This document shows, in pieces, positions 1-5,538 of a DNA stretch of 5,618 nt. The first letter of the stretch is position 1. Each line of letters begins with the position of its first letter. Origin of the DNA: a bacterium (GTDB taxonomy: Bacteria; Patescibacteriota; Minisyncoccia; Phycocordibacterales; VMEP01). The notes under the pieces are model-generated. The model ran no database searches, was not told where the DNA came from, and saw only the letters and a program-made list of their open reading frames with translations. The DNA lies in NCBI GenBank assembly GCA_030699625.1, contig JAUYLU010000068.1:1-5618 (forward strand), in the 5' to 3' direction. The position numbers and the translations under genes are program-made.

Positions 1-1
1 A

Positions 2-1495
2 GCGCCATTCTACATTTTTATTTTCAGTTTCACGGGAGGGGTGGCACTCGCGTCGTTCCGGGAAATCGGAACTTCTTTTTTATTTTTTCTCGTTTTTCTT
101 TTTTTCATCCTTCTCTTCCATTACGTCCATAGCCGCGCGAAGATAGTTTTTCTCGTTTCGCTCCTTCTTCTCGGTTTCGCCGCGGGAGCGTTCCGTTTTT
201 CCGTTTCAGCGCTCGATGATGGTTCCCCGCTCCTCGAGGGGATGGTGGGCGAGAAAATATCGTTCGAAGGCGTCATTGTCGAGGAGCCGGACGCGAGAGA
301 CCAGACGGCGATGCTCGTCATGCGGACGGAGCGCGTTTCGAGCGGCGGAGTCGAGCACGAGCTCCGCAAAGACGTCCTTCTCACCGTGCCGCAGTTTCCG
401 CAGTTCAAGTACGGCGACGCGCTTTCAGTGTCGGGCGTTTTGAAAAAACCGCAGGCGTTCGCGAACGAGGGCACCGGGAAGCTTTTCGATTACCCCGCAT
501 ACCTTTCGGCGAAAGGAGTGCGCTACGTGATGGCCTTTCCCTCGCTCGAGCTTCTCGGGGAGGGAAAGGGGAACCCGGTGCGCGCGGCACTTTTTGCCCT
601 CAAGGGCGGCTTCATCAAAAATATCGGTGAGCTCCTTCACGAGCCGGAAGGCTCGCTTCTCGCCGGGCTCGTGGTCGGGGCGAAGCAGTCGCTCGGGAAA
701 GAGCTCCTCGACAAATTCCGGGTGGTCGGCCTCATCCATATCGTGGTGCTTTCCGGCTACAACATCACCATCATCGCCCAGTCCATCATGAAGCTCCTTG
801 GCTTTTTACGCCGCCCGGCCCTCTCGGCATCACTCGCCTCGCTCTCGATCGTCCTTTTCGCCGTCATGGTCGGCGGCGGAGCGACGGTAGTGCGCGCTTC
901 GCTCATGGCGCTTCTCGTCATCCTGGCGCGGCGTTCGGGAAGGATCTACGACGTGACGCTCGCGCTCTTCCTCGCCGGGTTTCTCATGGTGCTCCATAAC
1001 CCGAAAATCCTCATATTCGACCCGTCGTTCCAGCTTTCCTTTCTCGCCACGGTGGGGCTCATCTATTTCACGCCGCTCATCGAGCGCCATGCCGGCTGGC
1101 TCCCCGAGCGCTTTCTCGTCCGCGAGGTCGCCGTGGCCACACTCGCCACCCAACTGTTCGTCTTTCCTTTCTTGGTATATCAGATGGGAACGGCGAGCCT
1201 CGTGGCGCTCCCGGTGAACCTGCTCACGCTCGTCTTTGTGCCGGCCACCATGCTCTTCGGGTTCATCGCCGGAACGCTCGGCTTCATAAGCGCGTTCCTT
1301 GCTTTGCCGTTCGCCTTCGCGGCCGAGGCGCTCCTTTCCTACATGCTTCTTGTCGTTTCGCTTTTCTCGAAAATCCCCTTCGCTGCGATCGCTGTCCCGT
1401 CCGTGCCGTTCCTTGCGGTCGTCATTGTTTACCTTCTCTATCTCGCGCTCATCTATAAGGAGAAGAAGAAGCCCGCGCTCCTATGGAACGCGTGA
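2..1495 (+). CDS. comEC: ComEC-family competence channel, membrane part (5' partial)
   Basis: Polytopic inner-membrane protein expected to form the channel that carries single-stranded DNA into the cytoplasm during natural transformation. Counting from the GTG at 41, residues 1-50 are two hydrophobic helices. About 55-170 is the soluble DUF4131/OB-like region, with GEKISFEGVIVEEP and the typical FDYPAYLSAKGVRYV segment. From about 205 comes the ComEC_N competence domain with GLLAGLVVGAKQSLG-like sequence, HIVVLSGYNI (233-242), GGGATVVRASLMA (278-290) and DPSFQLSFLATVGLIY (about 327-342), followed by several more helices. The GTG at 41 is a doubtful start: its purine run (34-40) touches the codon, and the same frame stays open to base 2 with hydrophobic FYIFIFSFTGGVALASF, which reads like the first ComEC helix. 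I infer that the true start lies left of the window. The C-terminal metallo-beta-lactamase domain is absent here and is encoded by the next gene, which overlaps by 13 bases. The family call is firm; the 5' end is open. Confidence 0.93.
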   Translation, partial: APFYIFIFSFTGGVALASFREIGTSFLFFLVFLFFILLFHYVHSRAKIVFLVSLLLLGFAAGAFRFSVSALDDGSPLLEGMVGEKISFEGVIVEEPDARDQTAMLVMRTERVSSGGVEHELRKDVLLTVPQFPQFKYGDALSVSGVLKKPQAFANEGTGKLFDYPAYLSAKGVRYVMAFPSLELLGEGKGNPVRAALFALKGGFIKNIGELLHEPEGSLLAGLVVGAKQSLGKELLDKFRVVGLIHIVVLSGYNITIIAQSIMKLLGFLRRPALSASLASLSIVLFAVMVGGGATVVRASLMALLVILARRSGRIYDVTLALFLAGFLMVLHNPKILIFDPSFQLSFLATVGLIYFTPLIERHAGWLPERFLVREVAVATLATQLFVFPFLVYQMGTASLVALPVNLLTLVFVPATMLFGFIAGTLGFISAFLALPFAFAAEALLSYMLLVVSLFSKIPFAAIAVPSVPFLAVVIVYLLYLALIYKEKKKPALLWNA

Positions 1496-2340
1496 AAAGA
1501 AACGCGAGGATCTACGTGCTCGTCCTCCTCGCGGTGGCGCTTTTTTTCGTCGCCCGCGAGCTTCTCGGCGCGTCTGAGCGTCTTCTTACCGTCGCCTTCC
1601 TCGACGTGGGGCAGGGAGACGCCATCTTCATCGAGGCGCCGAACGGCAACCAGCTTTTGATAGACGGCGGCGCGGGAAGGTCGGTACTGCGGGAGCTCGG
1701 CGGGCTTTTCTCGTTTGGCGACCGTTCGATTGACGCAGTACTCGCGACGCATCCCGACAAAGACCATATCGGCGGGCTTCCCGACGTGCTCCGGCGCTTC
1801 GAAGTCGGTTACTTCATCGAGCCGGGCGTTCCCGCCGACACCGGCGCGTATAAGGCGCTTCTCGAGGCCGTTTCGGAAAATAAAATCACGCGCGTCCTCG
1901 CCCGTCGCGGCATGGAAGTGGACCTCGGGGACGGTGTCGTGCTCCAGGTGCTGTATCCCGACCATGATTTCGGAAGGACGAAAGACACCAACAGCGCCTC
2001 CATCGTGGCAAAGCTCACGTACGGCGCGACGGAGTTCATGCTTACTGGCGACGCTCCCCTCGCGGTTGAAGCGCGCCTCGTGTCGCTCGACGGCGCAGGC
2101 CTCGCGGCGGACGTGCTCAAGGCGGGGCACCACGGCTCGCGTACTTCATCGGGCGCGGCCTTCGTGGGCGCGGTCGGCCCCGCAGTCGCGGTCATCTCCG
2201 CAGGAAAGGACAATTCCTACGGCCACCCCCATCAGGAAGTACTCTCGCTTCTCGGACGCCTCAGGATTCCCGTCGTTGGCACTTATGAAAAAGGGACTAT
2301 CGTGTTCGAGAGCGATGGAAGCTCCGTGCGCATGCGGTAA
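1483..2340 (+). CDS. ComEC C-terminal-type metallo-beta-lactamase-fold protein, membrane anchored
   Basis: A 285-residue metallo-hydrolase equivalent to the C-terminal domain of full-length ComEC/Rec2, thought to act outside the membrane on incoming DNA. One hydrophobic helix (about 10-25) anchors it. Then come DVGQGDA (41-47), LIDGG (59-63), the metal motif THPDKDHIGG (H90, D92, D94, H95; the HxDxDH form is common in ComEC relatives), LTGDA (D190), the KAGHHGS loop (H216/H217) and NSYGHPH (244-250). All expected metal-site motifs are present, so it should be active. The ATG at 1483 overlaps the channel gene by 13 bases. An in-frame GTG at 1492 would give a 4-base GTGA overlap and only three fewer residues, so either start implies translational coupling and co-transcription. 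The nearest purine-rich run (about 1457-1468) is rather far from either start. The enzyme's natural substrate cannot be read from the sequence. Confidence 0.93.
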   Translation: MERVKRNARIYVLVLLAVALFFVARELLGASERLLTVAFLDVGQGDAIFIEAPNGNQLLIDGGAGRSVLRELGGLFSFGDRSIDAVLATHPDKDHIGGLPDVLRRFEVGYFIEPGVPADTGAYKALLEAVSENKITRVLARRGMEVDLGDGVVLQVLYPDHDFGRTKDTNSASIVAKLTYGATEFMLTGDAPLAVEARLVSLDGAGLAADVLKAGHHGSRTSSGAAFVGAVGPAVAVISAGKDNSYGHPHQEVLSLLGRLRIPVVGTYEKGTIVFESDGSSVRMR

Positions 2341-2342
2341 GG

Positions 2343-2371
2343 TTGAAATCGGAAGCGTTTCGCCCTAGAGT
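2343..2371 (+). promoter_or_regulatory. Sigma-70-type promoter for the Cys-rich small gene
   Basis: TTGAAA (2343-2348) is followed by exactly 17 bases and then TAGAGT (2366-2371). This matches 5 of 6 and 4 of 6 consensus bases at ideal spacing, directly after the metallo-hydrolase stop. Transcription would start near 2378, giving a leader of about 20 bases that contains the Shine-Dalgarno. It suggests the downstream gene is transcribed separately from the comEC pair. Confidence 0.5.
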
Positions 2372-2388
2372 GGCTACAGGTCCTTTCC

Positions 2389-2394
2389 GGAGGA
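2389..2394 (+). promoter_or_regulatory. Strong Shine-Dalgarno (GGAGGA)
   Basis: GGAGGA lies six bases before the ATG at 2401, which is near-ideal spacing. It fixes the start of the 114-residue gene and is the clearest ribosome binding site in the window. Confidence 0.75.
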
Positions 2395-2400
2395 ATCGAA

Positions 2401-2745
2401 ATGTCCCCGCGCACAGTTCCGCCATGCCCGCTCTGCGGGAAGCCGCTCGTAATCCTCGCCAATCTCTTCTTTTTCCCGCTTGATTGGCATCCGCCCCGCC
2501 AGGTTGACGGCTTTTGCATGCTCGGCTCGTACGTGAAGCCCCATCTCTCGGACGCCACGAAGATGGTGCTCTACGCCGATATCAGGTCGTCGCGCCGCAA
2601 CGCAGGAAGGCGCATCGAACGACGGTTCGGCACCCGTTTCAAGCGATGCAGCAACCCGATTTCATTTGAACGCATGTGGCTGCCGAAAAAGCGGGAGTTC
2701 CCCGAAGACCTCCGCGCGCTCGTGCAACAGAAAAAGCCCCGCTAG
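2401..2745 (+). CDS. Hypothetical protein with N-terminal CxxC zinc-knuckle-like motif
   Basis: I do not recognise a family. The 114-residue product starts with a CPLCGKPL knuckle (C9, C12), followed by a hydrophobic, aromatic stretch VILANLFFFPLDW (about 17-29). Further Cys and His at H30, C39, H48 and C83 could complete a metal site. The C-terminal half is strongly basic with many Arg and Lys, ending QQKKPR, which would suit nucleic-acid contact; that is inference only. The start is well supported by GGAGGA six bases upstream and by a candidate promoter in the 60-base gap after the metallo-hydrolase gene. It converges on rpmB with seven bases between the stop codons, and its last codons form the left arm of the shared terminator. 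A real gene is likely; its function is unknown, and no signal peptide is evident. Confidence 0.7.
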   Translation: MSPRTVPPCPLCGKPLVILANLFFFPLDWHPPRQVDGFCMLGSYVKPHLSDATKMVLYADIRSSRRNAGRRIERRFGTRFKRCSNPISFERMWLPKKREFPEDLRALVQQKKPR

Positions 2746-2754
2746 GGGCTTTTT
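2731..2754. terminator. Bidirectional intrinsic terminator between convergent genes
   Basis: A perfect 10-bp stem, AAAAAGCCCC (2731-2740) and GGGGCTTTTT (2745-2754), closes a GCTA loop. The GC core is flanked by A on one side and T on the other, so it gives a U-tract in both directions. The plus-strand TAG stop (2743-2745) runs from the loop into the right arm, and the rpmB stop (2753-2755 complement) overlaps the right end. One element therefore serves both transcripts and is partly coding on the plus strand. Confidence 0.88.
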
Positions 2755-2986
2755 ATTTCTTCATCGAAAGGTGGCGATTCTTCTTGAGGCAGGAGGTGCA
2801 GATCTTCACGCGTCCGCCTGTCTGCGTGCGGCCACGCACAGGCAGGCCCGCGGGCAAGGCCGCCCACTGGAGATTCGGGTACTTGCGTTTCTTGCCGGTC
2901 GGGTTGAACTTGGTGGCGCGGACGCGGTTCGAATAAGCGCCCGCGACGAGCGTCCCTTTTCCGCAGATGGGGCATTGCTTTGCCAT
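2753..2986 (-). CDS. rpmB: 50S ribosomal protein L28 (bL28), zinc-binding form
   Basis: A structural protein of the large ribosomal subunit. The 77-residue length is usual for bL28. It begins MAKQCPICGKG and carries the family segment SNRVRATKFNPTGKKRKYPN (about 19-38), a basic middle (RGRTQTGGRVKICTSC) and a C-terminal Lys/Arg-rich tail. Two CxxC pairs (C5/C8 and C63/C66) mark the four-cysteine, zinc-binding paralogue class. I chose the ATG at 2986 rather than an upstream in-frame ATG at 3022 because MAKQCPICGK is the standard N-terminus. No Shine-Dalgarno is visible before it. It stands alone, without rpmG or other ribosomal genes nearby, and faces the Cys-rich gene across the shared terminator. 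A probable promoter lies about 100 bases upstream, leaving a leader of roughly 85 bases with a long inverted repeat. Confidence 0.96.
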   Translation of the reverse strand: MAKQCPICGKGTLVAGAYSNRVRATKFNPTGKKRKYPNLQWAALPAGLPVRGRTQTGGRVKICTSCLKKNRHLSMKK

Positions 2987-3012
2987 AGAATCAACTGACG
3001 ACCCACAACTGA

Positions 3013-3069
3013 CAACATACAATTTTTGAAGGAATTTTTTGTAAGTTGTTGGTGGTTCGTTGTATGTTG
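3013..3069. repeat. Inverted repeat in the rpmB leader
   Basis: CAACATACAA (3013-3022) is the exact reverse complement of TTGTATGTTG (3060-3069), 37 bases apart. Both arms sit in a low-complexity stretch built from CAACT/GACAAC-like units: GTCAGTTG occurs twice on the minus strand at 2994-3014, and TTGTAAGTTGTTGG at 3040-3053 is a near copy of the right arm. In the rpmB transcript the arms could form a 10-bp stem. Whether it regulates L28 synthesis is speculation. Confidence 0.5.
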
Positions 3070-3078
3070 GCCCATGCT

Positions 3079-3084
3079 ATCATA
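3079..3084 (-). promoter_or_regulatory. Candidate -10 box for rpmB
   Basis: On the minus strand this reads TATGAT, 5 of 6 matches to TATAAT. No good -35 hexamer stands at the right distance. The predicted start near 3072 would give a leader of about 85 bases before the rpmB ATG. Confidence 0.35.
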
Positions 3085-3095
3085 AGGAAACTATC

Positions 3096-3294
3096 GCCGC
3101 AATCCCGCCGGAGTTGTACTGCGGCTCCGTTGCGGCATGAAATATAGTCCCCTGGGCAAGCCCCAGGGTAATGAATACGTACTCGCTTTGCTCGCGCAGA
3201 CGCGCGGCAAGCCGCGCGGTATTCAACCTATGATTCGACGTCGCTCGGACGATATGAAAACGAATACGTTTTCATTCGCTCCTCGCTCGTCGAA
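3096..3294. other. Noncoding stretch with four consecutive inverted repeats
   Basis: No protein gene or tRNA is seen here. In order: (A) GCCGCAA 3096-3102 with TTGCGGC 3130-3136, enclosing CGGAG 3109-3113 with CTCCG 3125-3129; (B) CCCTGGG 3150-3156 with CCCAGGG 3162-3168; (C) TGAATAC 3172-3178 with GTATTCA 3219-3225, enclosing CGCGCGGC 3201-3208 with GCCGCGCG 3211-3218; (D) TTCGACG 3234-3240 with CGTCGAA 3288-3294, enclosing ATGAAAACG 3254-3262 with CGTTTTCAT 3267-3275. In A and C the right-hand arms are contiguous while the left arms are separated by a bulge. B and C share the centre GGCAAGCC or its one-base variant. No U-tract follows, so these are not ordinary terminators. It could be a structured RNA, a dispersed palindromic element or a DNA-level site; I do not recognise a known family. 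Confidence 0.55.
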
Positions 3295-3338
3295 ATAAAC
3301 TAAGGCAGTCAACTTCTAACGGGACGCGCGTCATCACT

Positions 3339-3346
3339 CATATAAA
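3339..3346 (+). promoter_or_regulatory. Candidate -10 region abutting the protease start
   Basis: CATATAAA with TATAAA at 3341-3346 lies only three bases before the ATG at 3350, and no Shine-Dalgarno is present. If used, it would give an essentially leaderless transcript. A 10-bp palindrome GACGCGCGTC (3323-3332) sits just upstream, where an operator could lie. No clear -35 is seen, so this is tentative. Confidence 0.25.
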
Positions 3347-3349
3347 ATA

Positions 3350-3985
3350 ATGGAAGTCAGCCTACTCTTCTCCATCATCGTGCTCGTCTTTTCCGTCATC
3401 GCCCACGAGGTGGCCCACGGCTATGTGGCCGACTACTTGGGCGACCCGACGGCGCGCCTCTCGGGACGGCTTACTCTGAACCCCGTCCCGCACATCGACC
3501 TCTTCGGTTCCATACTTCTTCCCGTGCTTCTTGTGCTCACGAAGGCGGGGTTCATCTTCGGTTGGGCGAAGCCGGTGCCCTACAACCCGTACAATCTGAA
3601 GAACCAGCGATGGGGAACGCTCGCGGTCGCGATTGCCGGCGTGACCGTCAATTTCCTCATCGCCATCGTCTTCGGCCTCATCGTGCGCTTCGGTCCCGCG
3701 CTCGGCATCACTTCCCCGGCATTTCTTTCAATTTCTGGTACCATCGTTTTTCTCAACATCCTCCTGGGGATATTCAACCTGGTCCCGCTTCCCCCGCTCG
3801 ACGGCTCGAAGGTGCTTTTCTCGCTTTTACCCGCGCGTTTCTATGAAATGGAGCGGACGCTTGAACGTTATTCGCTTATTTTACTTGTGTTACTCATCTT
3901 TTTCGGCTGGAAGTTCATTTTGCCCGTCATTTTTTTCATTTTCTCGATACTCACGGGAGTGTCCACCGGCGCGAGCGGCTTCTAG
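3350..3985 (+). CDS. Site-2-type membrane zinc metalloprotease (peptidase M50)
   Basis: An intramembrane protease of the S2P/SpoIVFB-like M50 family, which cuts membrane-embedded substrates such as anti-sigma factors or signal-peptide remnants. The 211-residue protein has HEVAH (H19, E20, H23), the HExxH zinc and catalytic motif, in its first membrane helix. Then come GRLTLNPVPHIDLFGS (39-54), GWAKPVPYNP (71-80), AGVTVNF (96-102) and the third-ligand motif NLVPLPPLDGSK (143-154, D151). Two C-terminal hydrophobic helices follow (about 174-203). It lacks PDZ and CBS domains, so it is the minimal form common in small-genome bacteria. All catalytic residues are present. The ATG at 3350 has no Shine-Dalgarno but begins right before the expected first helix. 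It stands after a 363-base noncoding gap and 50 bases before the surface-protein gene; that proximity does not show a shared substrate. Confidence 0.95.
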   Translation: MEVSLLFSIIVLVFSVIAHEVAHGYVADYLGDPTARLSGRLTLNPVPHIDLFGSILLPVLLVLTKAGFIFGWAKPVPYNPYNLKNQRWGTLAVAIAGVTVNFLIAIVFGLIVRFGPALGITSPAFLSISGTIVFLNILLGIFNLVPLPPLDGSKVLFSLLPARFYEMERTLERYSLILLVLLIFFGWKFILPVIFFIFSILTGVSTGASGF

Positions 3986-4012
3986 AACCGATTTTTCAGC
4001 TTCAATCGGCGG

Positions 4013-4018
4013 TATAAT
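4013..4018 (+). promoter_or_regulatory. Consensus -10 (TATAAT) for the surface-protein gene
   Basis: A perfect TATAAT in the 44-base gap after the protease stop. The predicted transcription start near 4025 leaves about 11 bases to the ATG at 4036, so the leader is very short. The -35 is weak (TTTTCA at 3993-3998 is too close). A small inverted repeat, CCGATT 3988-3993 with AATCGG 4004-4009, lies just upstream and could be an operator; it has no U-tract, so it is not a terminator. Confidence 0.5.
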
Positions 4019-4035
4019 TATTACAGCGATTGAAA

Positions 4036-5538
4036 ATGCACGGTTGCAATTCTAAAATCCGGGCGCTCGCCGCACTCTTTTTCGTGGGTATTTTTGCTTT
4101 TTACCCCGCGCTCCTGCGTGCCGAGGAGACGAAGGAATATTTTTTCGCCCGCGCCGCCCTTGATGATCTCCTGCCGCTCGTCTGGACAATCGGCGACATG
4201 ACTGGTGCGCCGTTCGAGCGACCGCTCGAACGGCGCACCCCCCTCGCGTCTTCTCCGGTAGCTGCGGAAAACTCGTCCGCGGCGGGACACGCGTCGCTCC
4301 CGGGGAAGGACATGGCCGCGAAAATGAGGACGCTCGCGGTGGTGGCACTCGCGGAATTCAGGGACACCGCCGAGTCGTTCGTGGAACGGCTTAAAGAGGA
4401 AGCACGGCCATACAGAGTGCCGGACCAGCTGCCCCCGCCTTCGCCCCCGCCGCGAACGCCGGGCGCGTTCTCTTTCCCCGCACGGGAAAAGGCGGTCGAG
4501 ACGCTCGAGCAATCCATCTCATCGCTCAAGAAGTTTTTTGACGAGAATGTGTTCGTAAACGCGCAGATGCCTGTCCGAGAAATCATGCGCGGAGCTCCGC
4601 GCCCGCCCAGTGACGACATGTCCGCCGCCGCGGCATTCGCGAGCGCGCTTGCGGCGGCCGCAGACGACACGATACGCTCACTCGACGCGCTCGAGGAATC
4701 GCTTTCGTTCGCGAAGGATGTTGTAGGAGAGCGCGTTTCTGATTTTTCGAAACACGCAATGGCAAGCGAAGAAAAACTGCGCGCAGTTTTTTCTCTCCTC
4801 GATCGTTTTGTGAAAACGATCGAGCGCGAAAGAATTTCCTCCGCTCCTTCCTTTACTCCCGCGCCCGCGTCGCTCAAAACGTTCTCGTTTGCTGAGGGGT
4901 TCGACGAACGGCTCGCTTCGCTTGCGACGCTCGTCGATACTGCCCGTTCTCGTTTAGAGGCGGCGCTTCCAGAGATTGAAGTTCCTGTGATCGAGGCTTT
5001 CGAAGCGGAAGGAAACGCGGCGCTCTCGCTCGCACCGCTCAAAGATTCCTTCACGTCGCTCAAAAACCGCTTCGCGCCCGCCGCGACGGGGACCGAGCGC
5101 GTTTCCCGCGAGAACCGCGAAAGCGTCACCGCTCCTTCCCCGGTCCTGCCCCGCATCATCGAGCGCATCATCGAGCGCCCAGCAGGGGAAATCCCCGTCG
5201 TCGCGGGAAACGTCTCGGCCGAAACCCTCACGGCAAGACTCTCCGAGCTCGAGAACGAGCTCCGGGCCGAAATCTTCCGCATGGCGGCCCAGAACGCCTC
5301 TTCCCAGGCGTTTACCCTCCCGATCCTTCAAGCGGTTTCGCTTGCCCAGCGCATCAACAAGCTCTCGGACGTCACCATTTCGGACGCCACCATCACCGGC
5401 TCTTCGTTCGCGGGGAGCGTCTCCGGCACCTCGGGCTCATTTGAAAGCGCCACGGTCTCCGGGAGCGCCTCCACCTCGAGAGCGACCTGCAACGCGCGCT
5501 GGAGCATCGGGAGTTCATCCTGCATTACCAACCGGTGA
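4036..5538 (+). CDS. Secreted helical, fibre-like surface protein; 3' end lost at a junction
   Basis: A long exported protein of no enzymatic family that I recognise. The ATG at 4036 suits the promoter; an in-frame TTG at 4030 is the alternative and the numbering here uses it. A signal peptide (KIR, then [20 protein letters not shown]) is probably cut near residue 31. Next come a Pro-rich linker [11 protein letters not shown] (about 135-145), several Ala/Glu/Leu-rich segments likely to form helices or coiled coils (about 150-350), the repeat [11 protein letters not shown] (about 376-386), a coiled coil (about 395-420), and a Ser/Gly/Thr tail [20 protein letters not shown]...VSGSAS (447-481). 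That tail resembles the start of the beta-rich fibre domains seen in large CPR surface proteins (family knowledge, not tested). From about residue 478-484 the sequence is no longer native: the final residues to the stop at 5536-5538 are an out-of-frame reading of EAL-domain DNA. The true C-terminus is missing. Confidence 0.75.
   Translation: MHGCNSKIRALAALFFVGIFAFYPALLRAEETKEYFFARAALDDLLPLVWTIGDMTGAPFERPLERRTPLASSPVAAENSSAAGHASLPGKDMAAKMRTLAVVALAEFRDTAESFVERLKEEARPYRVPDQLPPPSPPPRTPGAFSFPAREKAVETLEQSISSLKKFFDENVFVNAQMPVREIMRGAPRPPSDDMSAAAAFASALAAAADDTIRSLDALEESLSFAKDVVGERVSDFSKHAMASEEKLRAVFSLLDRFVKTIERERISSAPSFTPAPASLKTFSFAEGFDERLASLATLVDTARSRLEAALPEIEVPVIEAFEAEGNAALSLAPLKDSFTSLKNRFAPAATGTERVSRENRESVTAPSPVLPRIIERIIERPAGEIPVVAGNVSAETLTARLSELENELRAEIFRMAAQNASSQAFTLPILQAVSLAQRINKLSDVTISDATITGSSFAGSVSGTSGSFESATVSGSASTSRATCNARWSIGSSSCITNR
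4204..4239. repeat. Perfect 17-bp inverted repeat inside the surface-protein gene
   Basis: The left arm 4204-4220 (GGTGCGCCGTTCGAGCG) and right arm 4223-4239 are exact reverse complements separated by AC. The sequence is in frame and encodes residues 59-70 ([12 protein letters not shown]), just past the signal peptide. There is no U-tract after it. Confidence 0.9.
4772..4791. repeat. 20-bp perfect palindrome followed by T-run
   Basis: AAAAACTGCG (4772-4781) joins directly to CGCAGTTTTT (4782-4791), with one further T at 4792. It is coding (EEKLRAVFS). It resembles a weak intrinsic terminator, but the GC core is only a few base pairs. Confidence 0.75.
4798..4824. repeat. 12-bp perfect hairpin inside the surface-protein gene
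   Basis: CTCGATCGTTTT (4798-4809) and AAAACGATCGAG (4813-4824) pair exactly around a GTG loop, only six bases after the preceding palindrome. It is coding (LDRFVKTIE). Confidence 0.8.
5152..5175 (+). repeat. Tandem 12-base repeat encoding IIER twice
   Basis: CGCATCATCGAG occurs twice head to tail (5152-5163, 5164-5175), giving IIERIIER in the surface protein just before its coiled coil. This is a small in-frame duplication typical of fibrous proteins. Confidence 0.8.

Noticed and set aside
41..43. GTG as the true comEC start with GGGAGGGG as ribosome site
   Set aside because: The purine run touches the codon, leaving no spacing, and the frame continues upstream with family-like hydrophobic sequence.
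456..467. 12-bp palindrome CGTTCGCGAACG in comEC
   Set aside because: Its length is expected by chance in GC-rich coding DNA, and it has no positional context.
1453..2133. Minus-strand open frame opposite the ComEC metallo-hydrolase gene
   Set aside because: Antisense shadow: the plus strand carries every metallo-beta-lactamase motif, and the minus product is a charged sequence with no recognisable domain.
3150..3168. CCCTGGG/CCCAGGG hairpin as an intrinsic terminator
   Set aside because: No T-run follows on either strand, and no gene ends into it.
3096..3294. CRISPR array, tRNA or integron attC in the palindromic intergenic stretch
   Set aside because: There are no regularly spaced direct repeats, no cloverleaf with T-arm sequence, and no attC core sites.
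5245..5262. GAGCTCG-AGAA-CGAGCTC hairpin in the surface-protein gene
   Set aside because: It is short and readily explained by Glu-Leu codons (GAG CTC) in the coiled-coil segment.
4101..5282. Long open frame on the minus strand (about 390 codons) opposite the surface-protein gene
   Set aside because: Its product is a low-complexity Ser/Arg/Ala protein without motifs, as expected from the antisense of a GC-rich gene; the plus frame has a signal peptide and a coherent architecture.
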